NCBI GenBank assembly: GCA_948474755.1
Contig: CAOLHI010000080.1
Location: forward strand, 617,501-681,500
Source of the DNA: Ctenosaura bakeri
Lineage: Eukaryota > Chordata > Lepidosauria > Squamata > Iguanidae
Reading direction: 5' to 3'
Length of the DNA: 64,000 nucleotides
Made by a program: the position numbers and the translations under genes. Below are positions 43,641 through 54,240 of this stretch, piece by piece. The notes under the pieces were generated by a model. It had not been told where the DNA came from. It did not search any database and was given only the letters and a program-made list of their open reading frames with translations. Position 1 is the stretch's first letter; each line of letters opens with the position of its first letter.

Positions 43641-44152
43641 AAGGGAATGGGAAGGAGAGTGCAGAGAGGACTTACAGTTTTTCCATTTGCACAAGGGTTC
43701 TGCACCCCAAATCCTAGTGAAAATGGAGGGGGCGCTGGTCAGTTGAGCTAGTAAGACTTGGAATATAGTCACTCTGCTCCTTCCCAGTTCATTTTGAATT
43801 GTTCCACCCATTTTTAAGGTACCTTAAAACTCTTTCCCTTTCCTGCAATGCATTAACATATATGCCCCATTCAGCACAAAAGAAAGTATGCAACATACAA
43901 TTCATCTATGAAACTGGGTGCAAAAATTTAGGGATTCTCTCTGGCTCAGATGGCTTTAAATATGATTAAACTAGGTTATGAAGGATAGGTATGACTGTTG
44001 CTATTACTTAAGCACTTTCAGTGGCAATATATTTCTAAATCAGAACTTCAGAGAAGTTCCTTTGGGGGAAAACTGCAACACAGAACCCCCTAACCACCAT
44101 GGCAATGGCGTTGAAAAAAATCTGAAAAAAATACTACTGTATTTCCAACTAG
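43641..44152. other. Non-coding stretch
   Basis: No gene or repeat recognised between the minisatellite and the next MITE. Confidence 0.5.
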
Positions 44153-44300
44153 GGCCATTTCCGCACTAGCCTGTTATAGCGCTATTATTCCACTCTCAAC
44201 ATCCTATGGAATCCTGGGGTTTGCAGTTTAGGGAGGAGGCTCATCCATAGGATGTTGAAAGTGGAATAATAGCATTAGAACAGGCTTGTGCGGAAATGGT
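44153..44300. mobile_element. Foldback MITE (family A), short copy
   Basis: 148 bp: GGCCATTTCCGCACTAGCCT and TCAACATCCTATGGAATCCT on the left, GGATGTTGAAAGTGGAATAA and CAGGCTTGTGCGGAAATGG on the right. The centre between the arms is shortened, so the hairpin is asymmetric. Confidence 0.92.
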
Positions 44301-44664
44301 GTAGGTTCTGAATACCAGCTGCTTTCTTGGTTGTCAGGGAGCAGTGCTGTAAGATTTCTGCCCTTGTGTTCCTCCTTGTGGGTTTCCCAGCAGCTCCTGC
44401 CTGGATTAGATGGACTTTTGATCTGATTCAGAAATGCTCTTATGTTTTTACAGCATTAGTGAAGCAAGTAATTGACAGTTTTGAAGAAACAGAAGTGCAA
44501 AATGAACTGATCAAAAGTTAAATAGGCAGCTTGATTTTCCACAGACATCCACTTGCTGAGGCTCACAGAATTGAAAAAGGGAATTTACTTGTGGCTTACA
44601 TAATGCTCTCTAGCAACTGTGATATGCATGTTCATTGTACATATATGCTATATGGTATTTTGTC
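44301..44664. other. Non-coding stretch
   Basis: Nothing recognised. Confidence 0.45.
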
Positions 44665-45240
44665 ATGTACTGACTATTTGCCATCAAGTCAGATTCAGCT
44701 TATGTCAACTCTGTGAAACAGAGACCCCTGTGAGCCCCAGACATGAACGAGTCTGCCCAAGTCTTGCAAACTCAAGACCATGGCTTCTTTGACTGAGTCA
44801 CTCCCTCTATAATATGGTCTTACCCTTTCTCTAATGCCTTCCACTTTACCAAGCACTATCATATTTTCCAAAGAGCCATGCTGTCTCATGATATGTCCAA
44901 AATACAATAACCTCAGTTATGTCTCCCTGGACATACTGTTCAGGCTTGATTTCATAGAATCATAGAGTTGGAAGACACCACAGGACCATCCAGTCCAACC
45001 CCCTGGTATGCAGGAACACCCATCAAAGCATTCTCAACAGATGGCCATCCAGCTTCTGCTTAAAAACCTCCAAAGAAGGAGACTCCACCTCCTCTCTAGC
45101 CCATTAACTTCTCGTTTTGACAGCCCATGGTATCTACAGAACTCTCTTCTATCACCACTTTTCATATGAGTGCCCTGCTTTCACAACCCTATATAGAAAT
45201 TGGAACTACTGTTGCCTCGGTGATTCAGACCTTGGTGTAA
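44665..45240 (-). mobile_element. RTE-BovB LINE fragment interrupted by CR1
   Basis: Minus-strand BovB 3' region in two parts, 44665-44952 and 45091-45240. The first encodes the end of the reverse-transcriptase ORF (an open piece at 44695-44907 reads MYFGHIMRQHGSLENMIVLG) and the second the upstream part (GCCCATGGTATCTACAGAAC, TTTCACAACCCTATATAG). When the CR1 piece between them is left out, they follow the uninterrupted BovB at 61605-62264. Confidence 0.9.
44953..45090 (-). mobile_element. CR1 LINE 3' fragment nested in BovB
   Basis: 138 bp of CR1 terminus starting at the left with CATAGAATCATAGAGTTGGA and ending at GGAGACTCCACC. It is a very short 5'-truncated insertion, younger than the BovB that surrounds it. 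Confidence 0.92.
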
Positions 45241-46008
45241 CAATTAATTGACTTAGTTCATTCATTTCCTTTCTTGGGTTTTAGTCGAGATGGAAGTGAT
45301 AGAGAATGAGTAACAGTGTGGGCCAGCCAATATCTTAGGTGGACCAACATGTTCCATGCCTTGATGTAGGGATGGGCAACACCCCAAGATAGACAGGTGA
45401 CAATTCCTTGTACACACCAGGATATGCACCCTGCCACTGCTACGCTGCTGAAATTCAATAGCATGGCAGTGGCAGCAGTGAACCTCATGGAATTTCTTCC
45501 AAAAGCATTCTTATGTGTTAGGATTGGTTATTGCTGCTAGGTACCTTCAAACTGACTCTGACCTGTGGTGATACTATCACAGGGTTTCTTTTTTAAAAAC
45601 CATTTATGACTACAAATAATAACAAACCAATATAACTAGAAAAGAAAAAAGCGGGAAAAGGGAAAAGACAGACACAAAACAAAAGTAGCCGCCTGATGTA
45701 CCAGGCAGATACATTTCGTCCCAGGGTGGATGGTGCTTCTGCAGCTTGCCGGCCATGCCATTAACAAATTTCTCCTTCCCAGGAGGCTCTGCATGCCACA
45801 CAGCTTCTGGGGAAGTGGGGAGTGGGATGTTAGTAGCCAATAAGTTCAAACTGCAGTTTGAACTCATTGGCTGTCAGAGCCAGGACCCGGCCAGAGCTGC
45901 CTTCCCTGGCAGTTTTCCCTCTGGTCAGGTGCTGGGGTTTTTATCCCCCCGTTCCTGATTCCCAGCCAGTTTGCCATCAGTCATCACTGACCCACCCACC
46001 CCTTGTTC
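45241..46008. other. Non-coding stretch
   Basis: The phrase ACACACCAGGATATGCACCC at 45412-45431 recurs exactly at 48515-48534, so a decayed repeat is probably present around 45380-45440. From 45540 to 45580 a fragment like a SINE tail (GCTAGGTACCTTCAAACTGA) is visible. No gene. Confidence 0.45.
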
Positions 46009-46887
46009 TGTTACCCTGTAAGTTGGGGGTCCCGGGAGGGGTGCCCAAATAACCAAACAACAACACAAGATGGAGAAATTAGACTAGAGCACTGTCTTAA
46101 ACTAATGAGAGGCAGGGTAACTTTAGCTGGGATCTTTAACCCTATGTATACAGCGTCAGGTCAGAGAGTGGCTAGACAAGTTTTAAAGTAACAAATAATA
46201 TTTTTATTGAAGACAAACAACACGAAAGACACGACATACACTAGCTAACTGAGAAATAGAAATGGAGAGTTTTGGGGGGATGCGTAATAATGACACCTGG
46301 TCTCGTAGTCCTGGAGAGAAGCGGAGGTTGAGGGGAAGAAAGCTCAGCGCGGTTCGCTGAGGGGAGCTCACTGGACAAACTGACAGCAAGGCGGGATGGA
46401 AGTCCAAAGTAGTCCAAGCAGTCCAAGGAGGACTTGAAAATGGGGACCTTTATAGGGTGGATTTTACCTACAGGCCATGCCATGCTCAGTGAGAACAAAG
46501 AGAATTTGTAGCTGGACAAAGGCATTGGAAAAGGTCAGGTTTTGCATGATGAGCTTAGCGCTGATGACAATAGTATGGCCGGTATGCTAATGGCCCAACA
46601 TAAAGGAATGGCTCGGCACTTGGCCGTGCGTCTTTGTATAGAGTCGCGCTGAGCAAGGCCGGTTTGCAAGAAGGTTTTCCCTGAAGCATCGGAGAGGCTT
46701 AAGTTGCCTGCCTAAATGAGGTTTGGAATGTACAACCATTAATGGCAGCGCCTAATACATGCTTGTCCGGTGGACCTCTGCAAACACGTGGAGTAGGGTG
46801 GCAGAGAAAGGTCAAGCAAAGGCCAAATTATTCGATATCAAAAGGATATCTAGTCCTCTCACCAGACATATCATAACCGTAGTAACA
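46009..46887 (-). mobile_element. Solo LTR, second copy of the 8539 family
   Basis: An 879-bp LTR in reverse orientation. In the given strand it starts TGTTACCCTG and ends GTAACA, flanked by the identical 4-bp duplication GTTC (46005-46008 and 46888-46891). It aligns with 8539-9411 throughout: GGGTCCCGGGAGGGGTGCCC, CCTATGTATACAGCGTCAGG and TACAACCATTAATGGCAGCG all have close inverted counterparts there. TATA box (minus strand, about 46448-46455) and AATAAA (minus strand, 46202-46207) are kept. No internal genes flank it. Confidence 0.93.
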
Positions 46888-47430
46888 GTTCCTTTTCTCC
46901 TGAGAACTCTGGGTTTTGTTTGCACCCTGTGGTATTGTATTCCCCCAGGTGCTACTGTGTTCCTTTGTCGTCATACTATGTTCTTGTAACTGCTGTTATC
47001 TGTCTCAACTGTACAGGCAGTTGCATGGATCCAGGATCTGGGATGGTGGTTTTGTGGGGATGCCCTTGCTCTGGTGCAATTTGGGGGTCCCCTTGTGAGG
47101 TAAGGAGATGGGGGCTCTTGTTGTCATGCCATGCTCTGGCAGGAGCATGACTCCCCCACACTCGTTGATGGCAGGGAGGCCATTGTGGAATCTTCGCCCA
47201 TCTGTTGGCCATTCCTGTCACCCCGGTGGTTCTGGCTGTGTGCCGGTTTGTTAGTTACATCAGTCAACAGGTGGGTTGTTCAATGCCTGGATCCAGTCCC
47301 AGGCATATGCCAACCTATAGCAGCTGTAGCCCATAAAACTGTGCCCTTTTTCTTCCAATTCTTGGCTGTGTGTTGTTTGTTCTTGCACCTCTCACCTCTG
47401 GACATGAAAACAAAACAGCAACAGAAACCA
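46888..47430. other. Non-coding stretch
   Basis: GC content is above the local average, but no repeat or gene is recognised. Open frames of 76-100 codons overlap each other on both strands and show no domain. Confidence 0.4.
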
Positions 47431-47915
47431 TAGGGTTTTCTCGGCAAGATTTATTCAGGGGAGGTTTGTCATTGCCTTCTTCTAAGTTTCAAAGACTGTA
47501 GCTTGCCCAAGGCCATCCAGGGAGTTTCTGAGTATAGAATCAAACCTTGGCCCACTGGAGTCCTAGTCCAACAGTCATAGAATCATAGAGTTAGAAGAGA
47601 CCATAAGGGCCATCTAGTCCAACCTTCTGCCATGCAGGAATATACAATCAAAGCACTCCCAACAGATAACCACCCAGCCTCTGTTTAAAAGCCTCCAAAG
47701 AAGAGGACTCTACCACATTCTGAGGCAGCGTATTCCACTATTGAACTTCCTTTACTGTCAGGAAGTTCTTCTTCCTACAGTTTGAATCCATTGTTCTATG
47801 TCCTAGTCTTTGGAGCAGCAAAAAACTAGCTTCTCCCATTTTCCATATGACATCCTTTCAAATATTTAAACATGGCTATCATCTCACTCAAGCCATTACA
47901 TCATATCATCTCTCT
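47431..47915 (-). mobile_element. Sauria-type SINE interrupted by CR1
   Basis: Minus-strand SINE core (GGTTTTCTCGGCAAGATTTA, GGCCATCCAGGGAGTTTCTG) runs to about 47575. The remaining head piece (CACTCAAGCCATTACATCAT) lies beyond the CR1 insert at about 47886-47915. The tail end is missing at the left. Confidence 0.82.
47576..47885 (-). mobile_element. CR1 LINE 3' fragment nested in a SINE
   Basis: CR1 terminus from CATAGAATCATAGAGTTAGA to AAATATTTAAACATGGCTAT. The ORF part is broken by a deletion near 47767. It is younger than the SINE it splits. Confidence 0.92.
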
Positions 47916-48261
47916 CTAGAAGTAGCTATCTTATTTTAAAGTTGAACTTTGATTTCCTTCAGGGGAGCAGCTCTATTTTTGAACAATGAAAAAGAATCTC
48001 CATGTGCCTTGTTCACAAAAGAAATTTGAGGGTGGGTTACCACTCTGCTGTCATAATTTGGCAGCAGCTTGCAAATTCAATGGCACTGTCCCATGAAAAT
48101 GGGAAAGGGGGCACATGTAGCTCACATGCCACATTTGGCCCACATCTGTCTTAAACCAATCATGAACACTGCACCTGCATTACCACCTCTGTAAAGATTT
48201 TATAAAGAGCTAACAGGGAAAAAACACACTAAAACCTGCGCTGTACCTACAGTATATATGC

Positions 48262-48440
48262 ATTACTATTGCTGTGTGCTTTCAAGTCATTTCTGACTTA
48301 TGGCAACCCTAAGGTAAATCTATCATGGGGTTTTCTGGTGCTGAGAGTGTGTGACACACTCAAGGTCACCCAGTGGGTTTCCATGGCTGAGTGGGGAATT
48401 GAACTTTGGACTTCAGGGCTGTAGTCCAACACTCAAAACA
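48262..48440 (-). mobile_element. Sauria-type SINE
   Basis: Minus-strand copy: TATTGCTGTGTGCTTTCAAG, AACCCTAAGGTAAATCTATC, CACCCAGTGGGTTTCCATGG and GGGCTGTAGTCCAACACTC. The middle of the core is shortened (TGGGGTTTTCTGGTGCTGAG) as in 31607-31790, and the head is truncated. Confidence 0.94.
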
Positions 48441-48603
48441 TACACAAACTATGCTGTTTGGTGGTCCTACACCACTGGTGGATAATTGCATGTGGGACAA
48501 GATCACCTCCCTGAACACACCAGGATATGCACCCTTGAACTGTAGCCCCCCCTTTCCCCCACATACATGCACAGTAATCTCAAATACCTCTGTTTCCTCT
48601 GCA

Positions 48604-48668
48604 GTCCCTCTCAAAATGGCAACCATAAGTGGCATTTTTTCATTGCCTATCACCATTTTGAGAGGGAC
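48604..48668. repeat. Perfect 16-bp inverted repeat with 33-bp spacer
   Basis: GTCCCTCTCAAAATGG at 48604-48619 is the exact reverse complement of 48653-48668. Inside it GGCAA and TTGCC can pair as well. It is probably the core of a small foldback transposon; no function is implied. Confidence 0.85.
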
Positions 48669-50099
48669 AGCAATGAACATGGGAATATTTGGAAGCAGTG
48701 GGGGTTCCTGAGGGTTGTGGCTATTTTCATGTGTTTTCTAACATTTCAGGGGATTTCTGTGAAGTTTTCAGAGGAAAATTTCCCAAAAATCCACCTTGGG
48801 GGATTGATGGGGGGCTTCAGGGCCACAAAATTGGGGTCTTGAGTGCCTGTGGCCCACAGGCAAAGTCTTTTCCATGCCTGCCATACAGCAGCATCAGTCT
48901 AAACAACCCATCCATCATGGCTGAATATGTGCTGAAGATCACCAACAATAGTATTTGGTAGTTAAAATTGATACCCTCTTTGGTAGGCTTACAGGAACAG
49001 AAAGCCTAGCAAATAGACAGAGAATTATTTTACTTTATTTTAATTTATTTTATAATTTTATTTATTTTTGCAGAATCATTATTTCAGAGAATCTCACCCT
49101 GAAGGAACCACAAGGACTTTGGAGGCTGTAAATGCAGCTTGTCTTTTTTTTTCTTCCTTTTTTTTGAGAAGACAACAGCAGTCTGGCATATGCAAAATGT
49201 CTGCAGTCTCATAAAATGTTATCCTTTCGCTTTATCATGTTAGCATAATGCGAGGCTTCATTAAGCAGCCAGATGAATCATACAGTAATTGGATGTAATG
49301 AATTTAATTTCGTAATTTCTTTTTTCCTAATGAAACAAAGACATATTTCATAAACAGGCAAAGTATTGTTTTGAGTTATGGACTTAAGCTAGCATTTGGC
49401 TAGAAATGCACAACCGATGAATGACAGCTCTTTTTATCTGACCTCTGGGTTCTTTCTTTACCCTTACAAGGACACAGAAGAAATCAATGCTGCATGGGCT
49501 AAGCCAACAGTCTCATATACGGTAAGAAAAGGTGATAGGCTGTGTCTGCCTGCTCCATCTAGCATCATATCTAGCAGCCAATTATCCATGCCTCTTGTCA
49601 TAGCATACCTAGTTGGGTTTTTTTTTTTAAAAAAAAAATAACAATAATAGCTAACTGGATGGAGCCAGACCAGGACCAGGGCATCAGGCAGAGGGAGCAT
49701 TCTCCTCCATCTTGGACCTGACCTAAACTGAGGGCTAGGGAGCAGTTATTTGCCACAAGAGGAAAGTTTCCATTAGCACTAATGGAAACATTCCTCCAAT
49801 TACAAATAGCCAGTGCAAGGCCTCCAATACAGTGTGCACTGGGAACATGATGGAAGCAGTTGACTTAAAGCATCCCTCTCTCTACATGTTTTTTTTTTCT
49901 CTTCCACAGACAATTTCAGAAACAGACTCACATGGTCTAAGGATGTGACAAAACATAGTGTCTAGTTGGTCTCTGAAGAGATGAAGCAAGAGAGAGGCAA
50001 TGAGAGAAATAAAATATATTTTAGTTTCTACAGTATTATTCACATGTATTACTAACATATATGTATTAGCTTATAAGTATAACACATATTAGACATATT
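48669..50099. other. Non-coding stretch
   Basis: From 49170 to 49390 the sequence is repeat-free, AT-rich and has many ATTA/TAAT cores (GCGAGGCTTCATTAAGCAGC, ATGTAATGAATTTAATTTCG), so it may be a conserved noncoding block. The rest is unrecognised. T- and A-runs lie at 49141-49165 and 49620-49640. Confidence 0.4.
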
Positions 50100-50648
50100 T
50101 ACACATTTATTTTGGTATATTTTGTATTTGAGCCCCAGTAATAAAATAAAGTCTAACAAGGAAGATTTTTAGAAATGATAGGACCTCCCAAAAAAGACCT
50201 TGAAAGTAATTGGTAAGGAGGGAAAGGAAAGGCCTCGATAAGGAGGGCAAGACAATGTCACCATCTGTAAAGGAGTAAACTGATTTATGGGGACATACCA
50301 GAACACAAAGGGGTACTGTGAAACTATTGATAAAGACACCTGGAATGCACGAGGGAAATGCATGATCAAGTGTGTGATCACTCATACTGTAAATATGGGG
50401 AAGGGGGAATGTAACTTCTTAGGCGATCCTGATAGGCTGTAACTTTTGGGGTCCTGTCCAATGAGACCCAAGGGGGAGGGAAACCTGCATGGGGCAGGGG
50501 GATAAAATATGAGGTATTCCATAGTGGAGGTGTCCTCCTCTCTAGGGAGCACCCGCTTCTGCAGAGACATATTTTAAATAAACATTTAATGTTTCAGCCG
50601 ATCCTGTGCTAAATTGTTTTATGAGTCTTATCAGCTATTTCATACAGG
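50100..50648 (+). mobile_element. LTR-like element, ends unresolved
   Basis: A CCAAT-like box (CCTGTCCAATGAGACCCAAG, about 50454-50473) precedes a TATA-like box in GGGATAAAATATGAGG (about 50500). AATAAA lies in TTTTAAATAAACATTTAATG (about 50576), followed by GT-rich sequence up to TTTCATACA. This spacing is that of an LTR promoter, R and U5. Start and target duplication could not be fixed, so this is a structural call only. Confidence 0.5.
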
Positions 50649-51063
50649 CAAGATACAAGTGAAAAGGTTAAAACTACAGCAGAAATCATGTATTTGACAG
50701 AGAATTCCATCTCCATCACTGGCACACTGGAAACCTCATTATCTCCATGTCCGAGGTAGGTGTATCATGCAGAGCTGTGCCATGGATGCAATACAGCTAT
50801 GGACATATGCTGTGCTATGGATGCTCAATCAAGTAAGAAAATCCTGCCACTTGCAAAAGTCATTGCATGCAAAGCAATAATATATTTGGGCTGTAGTTTC
50901 TTTTTAAAAAAATGAAAGTTGGTTTTAAGGCTGTTAACATAATCCTGCAGGCCAGAAACAGCTAACTTCTGGATTCTCCTAGCCCAATTGATTCATAAGG
51001 GACAGAGGCTTGACTACCAGAAGTATCTTCAAGCATGTCCACTGGCTCTGGGATTCTGGAAAC
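50649..51063. other. Non-coding stretch
   Basis: Nothing recognised. Confidence 0.45.
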
Positions 51064-51791
51064 CATACTGCAAAAAATAATCTACTCACTGGACTATGAT
51101 ACTAGAGGCCAGGATTCAAATCCCCATGCATGTCATGCCTCAGTCCCAGGACCCAAGCGCAGATACAGACAGGACTCTTCCCAACAGCCACAACACAGAG
51201 ACATGAACAAGAGAATACTTGCTGCAGCCCAGTGTAGATGAGAAACAGAAGACCCACAAGACATTCTGTGCACATATATAGGAATGTCTCAGTAATCAGG
51301 CAACAGCTAAGGGAGGGTGCAGGCCAATAAAGATCAGAGATGAGGACGTGAGAAGTCTGTTGCAAACAACTGCCATTTCTGTTGGAAGCAAAGCATTCCT
51401 TTTTGGATCCTTGCTCATGTTCTTGAAAGGCCTTGAACCTTGCTTTATGTGTGCTGAATACACTGCTGGATACACTCCCTTGAACTGATTTTCTGAATTT
51501 ATTGCTGATTTGGACTGCTGGAACAAGAAAGGTAATCATCTGACTGATAAGCTTCAGTAAACCTTGACTGTGGCTGCTACTATAGATTCTGTTTAAGGAC
51601 TGTGAACCTTGACTGGCTTTCTAGACAGGACAGGAGAGCCATGGAATTCCACTGGCTGTCTTTGGACAAGTCACACTCTCTTGGCCTAAGAAGAAGGCAA
51701 AGGCAAACCCCCTCTGAACAAATCTTCCCAAGAAAATCCTGTGATAGTTTAACCTCAGGGTCACTGTAAGTCAAAAATGACTTGAAAGTAC

Positions 51792-51827
<36 letters not shown>
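51064..51827 (+). mobile_element. Sauria-type SINE split by an LTR-like insertion
   Basis: The SINE head (ACTGGACTATGATACTAGAG, GGATTCAAATCCCCATGC) ends at about 51130. The core resumes near 51636 with GAGCCATGGAATTCCACTGG and runs to a long CAA tail (51794-51827). The two pieces join to a normal SINE once the insert is removed. Confidence 0.85.
51131..51632 (-). mobile_element. LTR-like insertion inside a SINE
   Basis: About 500 bp starting TGTCATGCCTCAG in the given strand and ending CTAGACA or nearby GGACA. Read on the minus strand it has TGTC at the start and GACA at the end, with a TATA-like CCTATATATG near 51275. The exact right end and target duplication are not resolved. No retroelement genes are present. 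Confidence 0.6.
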
Positions 51828-51863
51828 GCCAAACTATATTTTTTCCCAAGTTTTAGCGTTTAG

Positions 51864-51996
51864 ACAATGTGTGAACTGTATAGTCCTTTTTTATTTTTTT
51901 CAAACTGTAGCTCCCAGCATTCCTCCACATTGGCTATGCTGGCTAGGGTTGGTGGGAATTGTAATTCAGCAACATCTGAACGGCTATACAATTGCC
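51864..51996. mobile_element. Foldback MITE (family B)
   Basis: ACAATGTGTGAACTGTATAG and TGTAGCTCCCAGCATTCCTC on the left pair with GTGGGAATTGTAATTCAGCA and GGCTATACAATTGCC on the right. A T-run interrupts the left arm at about 51885. Confidence 0.72.
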
Positions 51997-53280
51997 TTTC
52001 CTGCCATATAAAAATATAGTAAGTGTCTCTTAGAATTAAGACTTTACAGTAAAAGGAGGTATATACTCTGAGCATAGTCTCAAGCCACATGATGATTCAC
52101 TGTTGCTCAAGCTGTGTAGATCTATGGCTGGCCAGTATCTGTCTTTACAATCAGCTTAGAAAACAACCTTTTGAAGCTTAAGTTCAGTTTTAGAAGATAT
52201 ATGGGACTTAAATGAAGGCAATAAAAATAGGCTTAGTCATACGAAGGAGATTATATTTTAAGTTACTCTGAGAACGTCATACTGTGATAGAAAAACATGA
52301 TCAAAATGTTTTAATAAACAATATGAATGTGTGAAATACCATTTATCTCTCACAGCAGCTGAAAACCATTCAGTTCTCCATTCAAATAAAATCATAAGCA
52401 GTGGCCTAAATCCAAGTACTAGCTCAACTAGTAGACAATTGCTGTGAGATAAACCAACACTTTTGTAAATCCCAGTGATTCAGTGTGTCTCTTTTTGTTC
52501 AAATAAGGCCTAGATACATTAACATCAGCATGAAGCCAATATGGTTACCAAGCCTTTATAAAACTTAGCAAGAGATGCCAGGAGGCAGAGAAGATTGGTT
52601 TGACATGCAAGATTTGGCTGTTCCTGATGTATGCCATATTTGCCCCATACATGAGCTGAAACTAATGTTGGCCCTACCTAGGGTATACCCATCGACAATG
52701 AATGAGACTTGTTCATCACAACTCCCACTGATTTTAATAGACCCACTCTAAGCAGGAATAATATTAAATCTAGCCCCAAATATCCATGGGCATAAAATCA
52801 AATTTTCAATCCTAAGCACATAAGTCTGATTTTGTTTTGTTTTTACTTTGGATTTTTTAAATGTTTTCCTGTAAGCAATTTCATTCATTTTGTATGATCC
52901 AGGAAATGTATTGCAAGCTTTAAAGAAGAGGAAAATTCATAGGAAAATGGTGTGATTTCTAATTGCCATCTTAGTCTGGGTGTATAAATTAGGTCAGTTC
53001 ACCTCAGAATTCACAGATTCCTCAGGCACTCCTACTTCACTAAGGCCCAAATGGATGATTTAATGTGATTTTTAATGACCATGCAACTCAACTTGCCATT
53101 AACATCAATAGAAGAATAGAATCTCTAGAGCCTCACACATCCTCACAGGGCCAGTTCTTGCAAAAAGATCCCTTACTGCTGGTTTATTTGCGTTCAGTAT
53201 TTTCAGAAACCATCTTCCTGCTTTCTTACTTCCCAGCTCCTGAAAAAGTTCATGCAAAGACATGAAACCTAATCATAAAA
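51997..53280. other. Non-coding stretch
   Basis: Weak relics of the squamate repeat ending 'cccattgatttcaatgggtctactctaagtagga' are visible at 52690-52770 (CCACTGATTTTAATAGACCC). No gene. Confidence 0.45.
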
Positions 53281-54240
53281 CACTGTTTGGAATATCAACA
53301 GCCGTGGCCTAATTAGAGTCAAGCCAATGGGCTCTAATTGCATCACCAAAATGCACCTTGTCGAGTTCATTCTATTGTAACTTGACTACATGCCTCAGTG
53401 CTGATTAATAGGGCCGGAGCTGAAAACTAAAATGCAGTTAATTTATTGTAAGTTTTATTAGGCATATAAAAGGATACCAGGAATTACTAGCCTTTCGTTG
53501 CTACAGATACATTTCATCTATGACTCATGGCAGATTCCTTACAGATTAAGCTTGTTAATTTTACTTACCGCCAACATTCTTCACAGCATTGCTGAAGCGA
53601 GGTTCATGAGCTCTTGTCTAAAATGGATGCTAGGAAAAGGAACCAGGAGGCCCCCGGACAACAGTTACATTAACTACTTTGTCCTTTTAATTCATCTAAT
53701 TACACATACGGTGAGGGAGGGGGAAGACAGACCATTTTCAGGCTGTATTTCATGGTGATTCTCTAACAACACTGAGCCTATGCTTTTGTGGGGTTTTCCC
53801 CCCGTTGTTGTTGTCTTATTAGGCGTCTTTTGTTCAGAGAGATGACTAAAGCCATTTTCAGGAGCCAGCAAGATGAAACAGTTTCAATAAGGACACAATG
53901 TACTTGTTTAAATTACCTTTCAAAATGCTCAAAACCATTAAGGGAGGGGCCTGCAAATAAAGAAAAAAAGTCATTCCCCCCCTTTACCGTTATAATGTTT
54001 TGCCCTAATAACAGCTTTTATTTTATTATAATCCATTAGTTGACAATATTATTCTCTAGAATATTCGGCAGCAATTTTGTTATTACATCACACCTTGAGC
54101 ACTCATTCGCTAGGCTTAAAACCACAAATCTTCATCTAATATGCTTTCAATTTTGTTAAAATCTATATTTAACTGGTTTGGCTGAGAAATATCTGGGGAG
54201 GAGATGCTTTTAATTCAGGGCTGATTAGCTGAACATTTGT
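53281..54240. other. Single-copy block, candidate conserved noncoding elements
   Basis: Repeat-free, with little low-complexity decay. At 53306-53342 two TAATTAGAG-type cores face each other (GCCTAATTAGAG and CTCTAATTGC), a layout typical of homeodomain sites. Further TTATTAGG, TTAATTC and TAATTACAC cores follow. The open frame at 53498-53758 has no recognisable domain. Regulatory function is inference. Confidence 0.3.

Noticed and set aside
43145..43717. 190-codon repetitive open frame
   Set aside because: It follows the palindromic minisatellite, and similar-length frames exist on both strands, so it does not indicate a protein.
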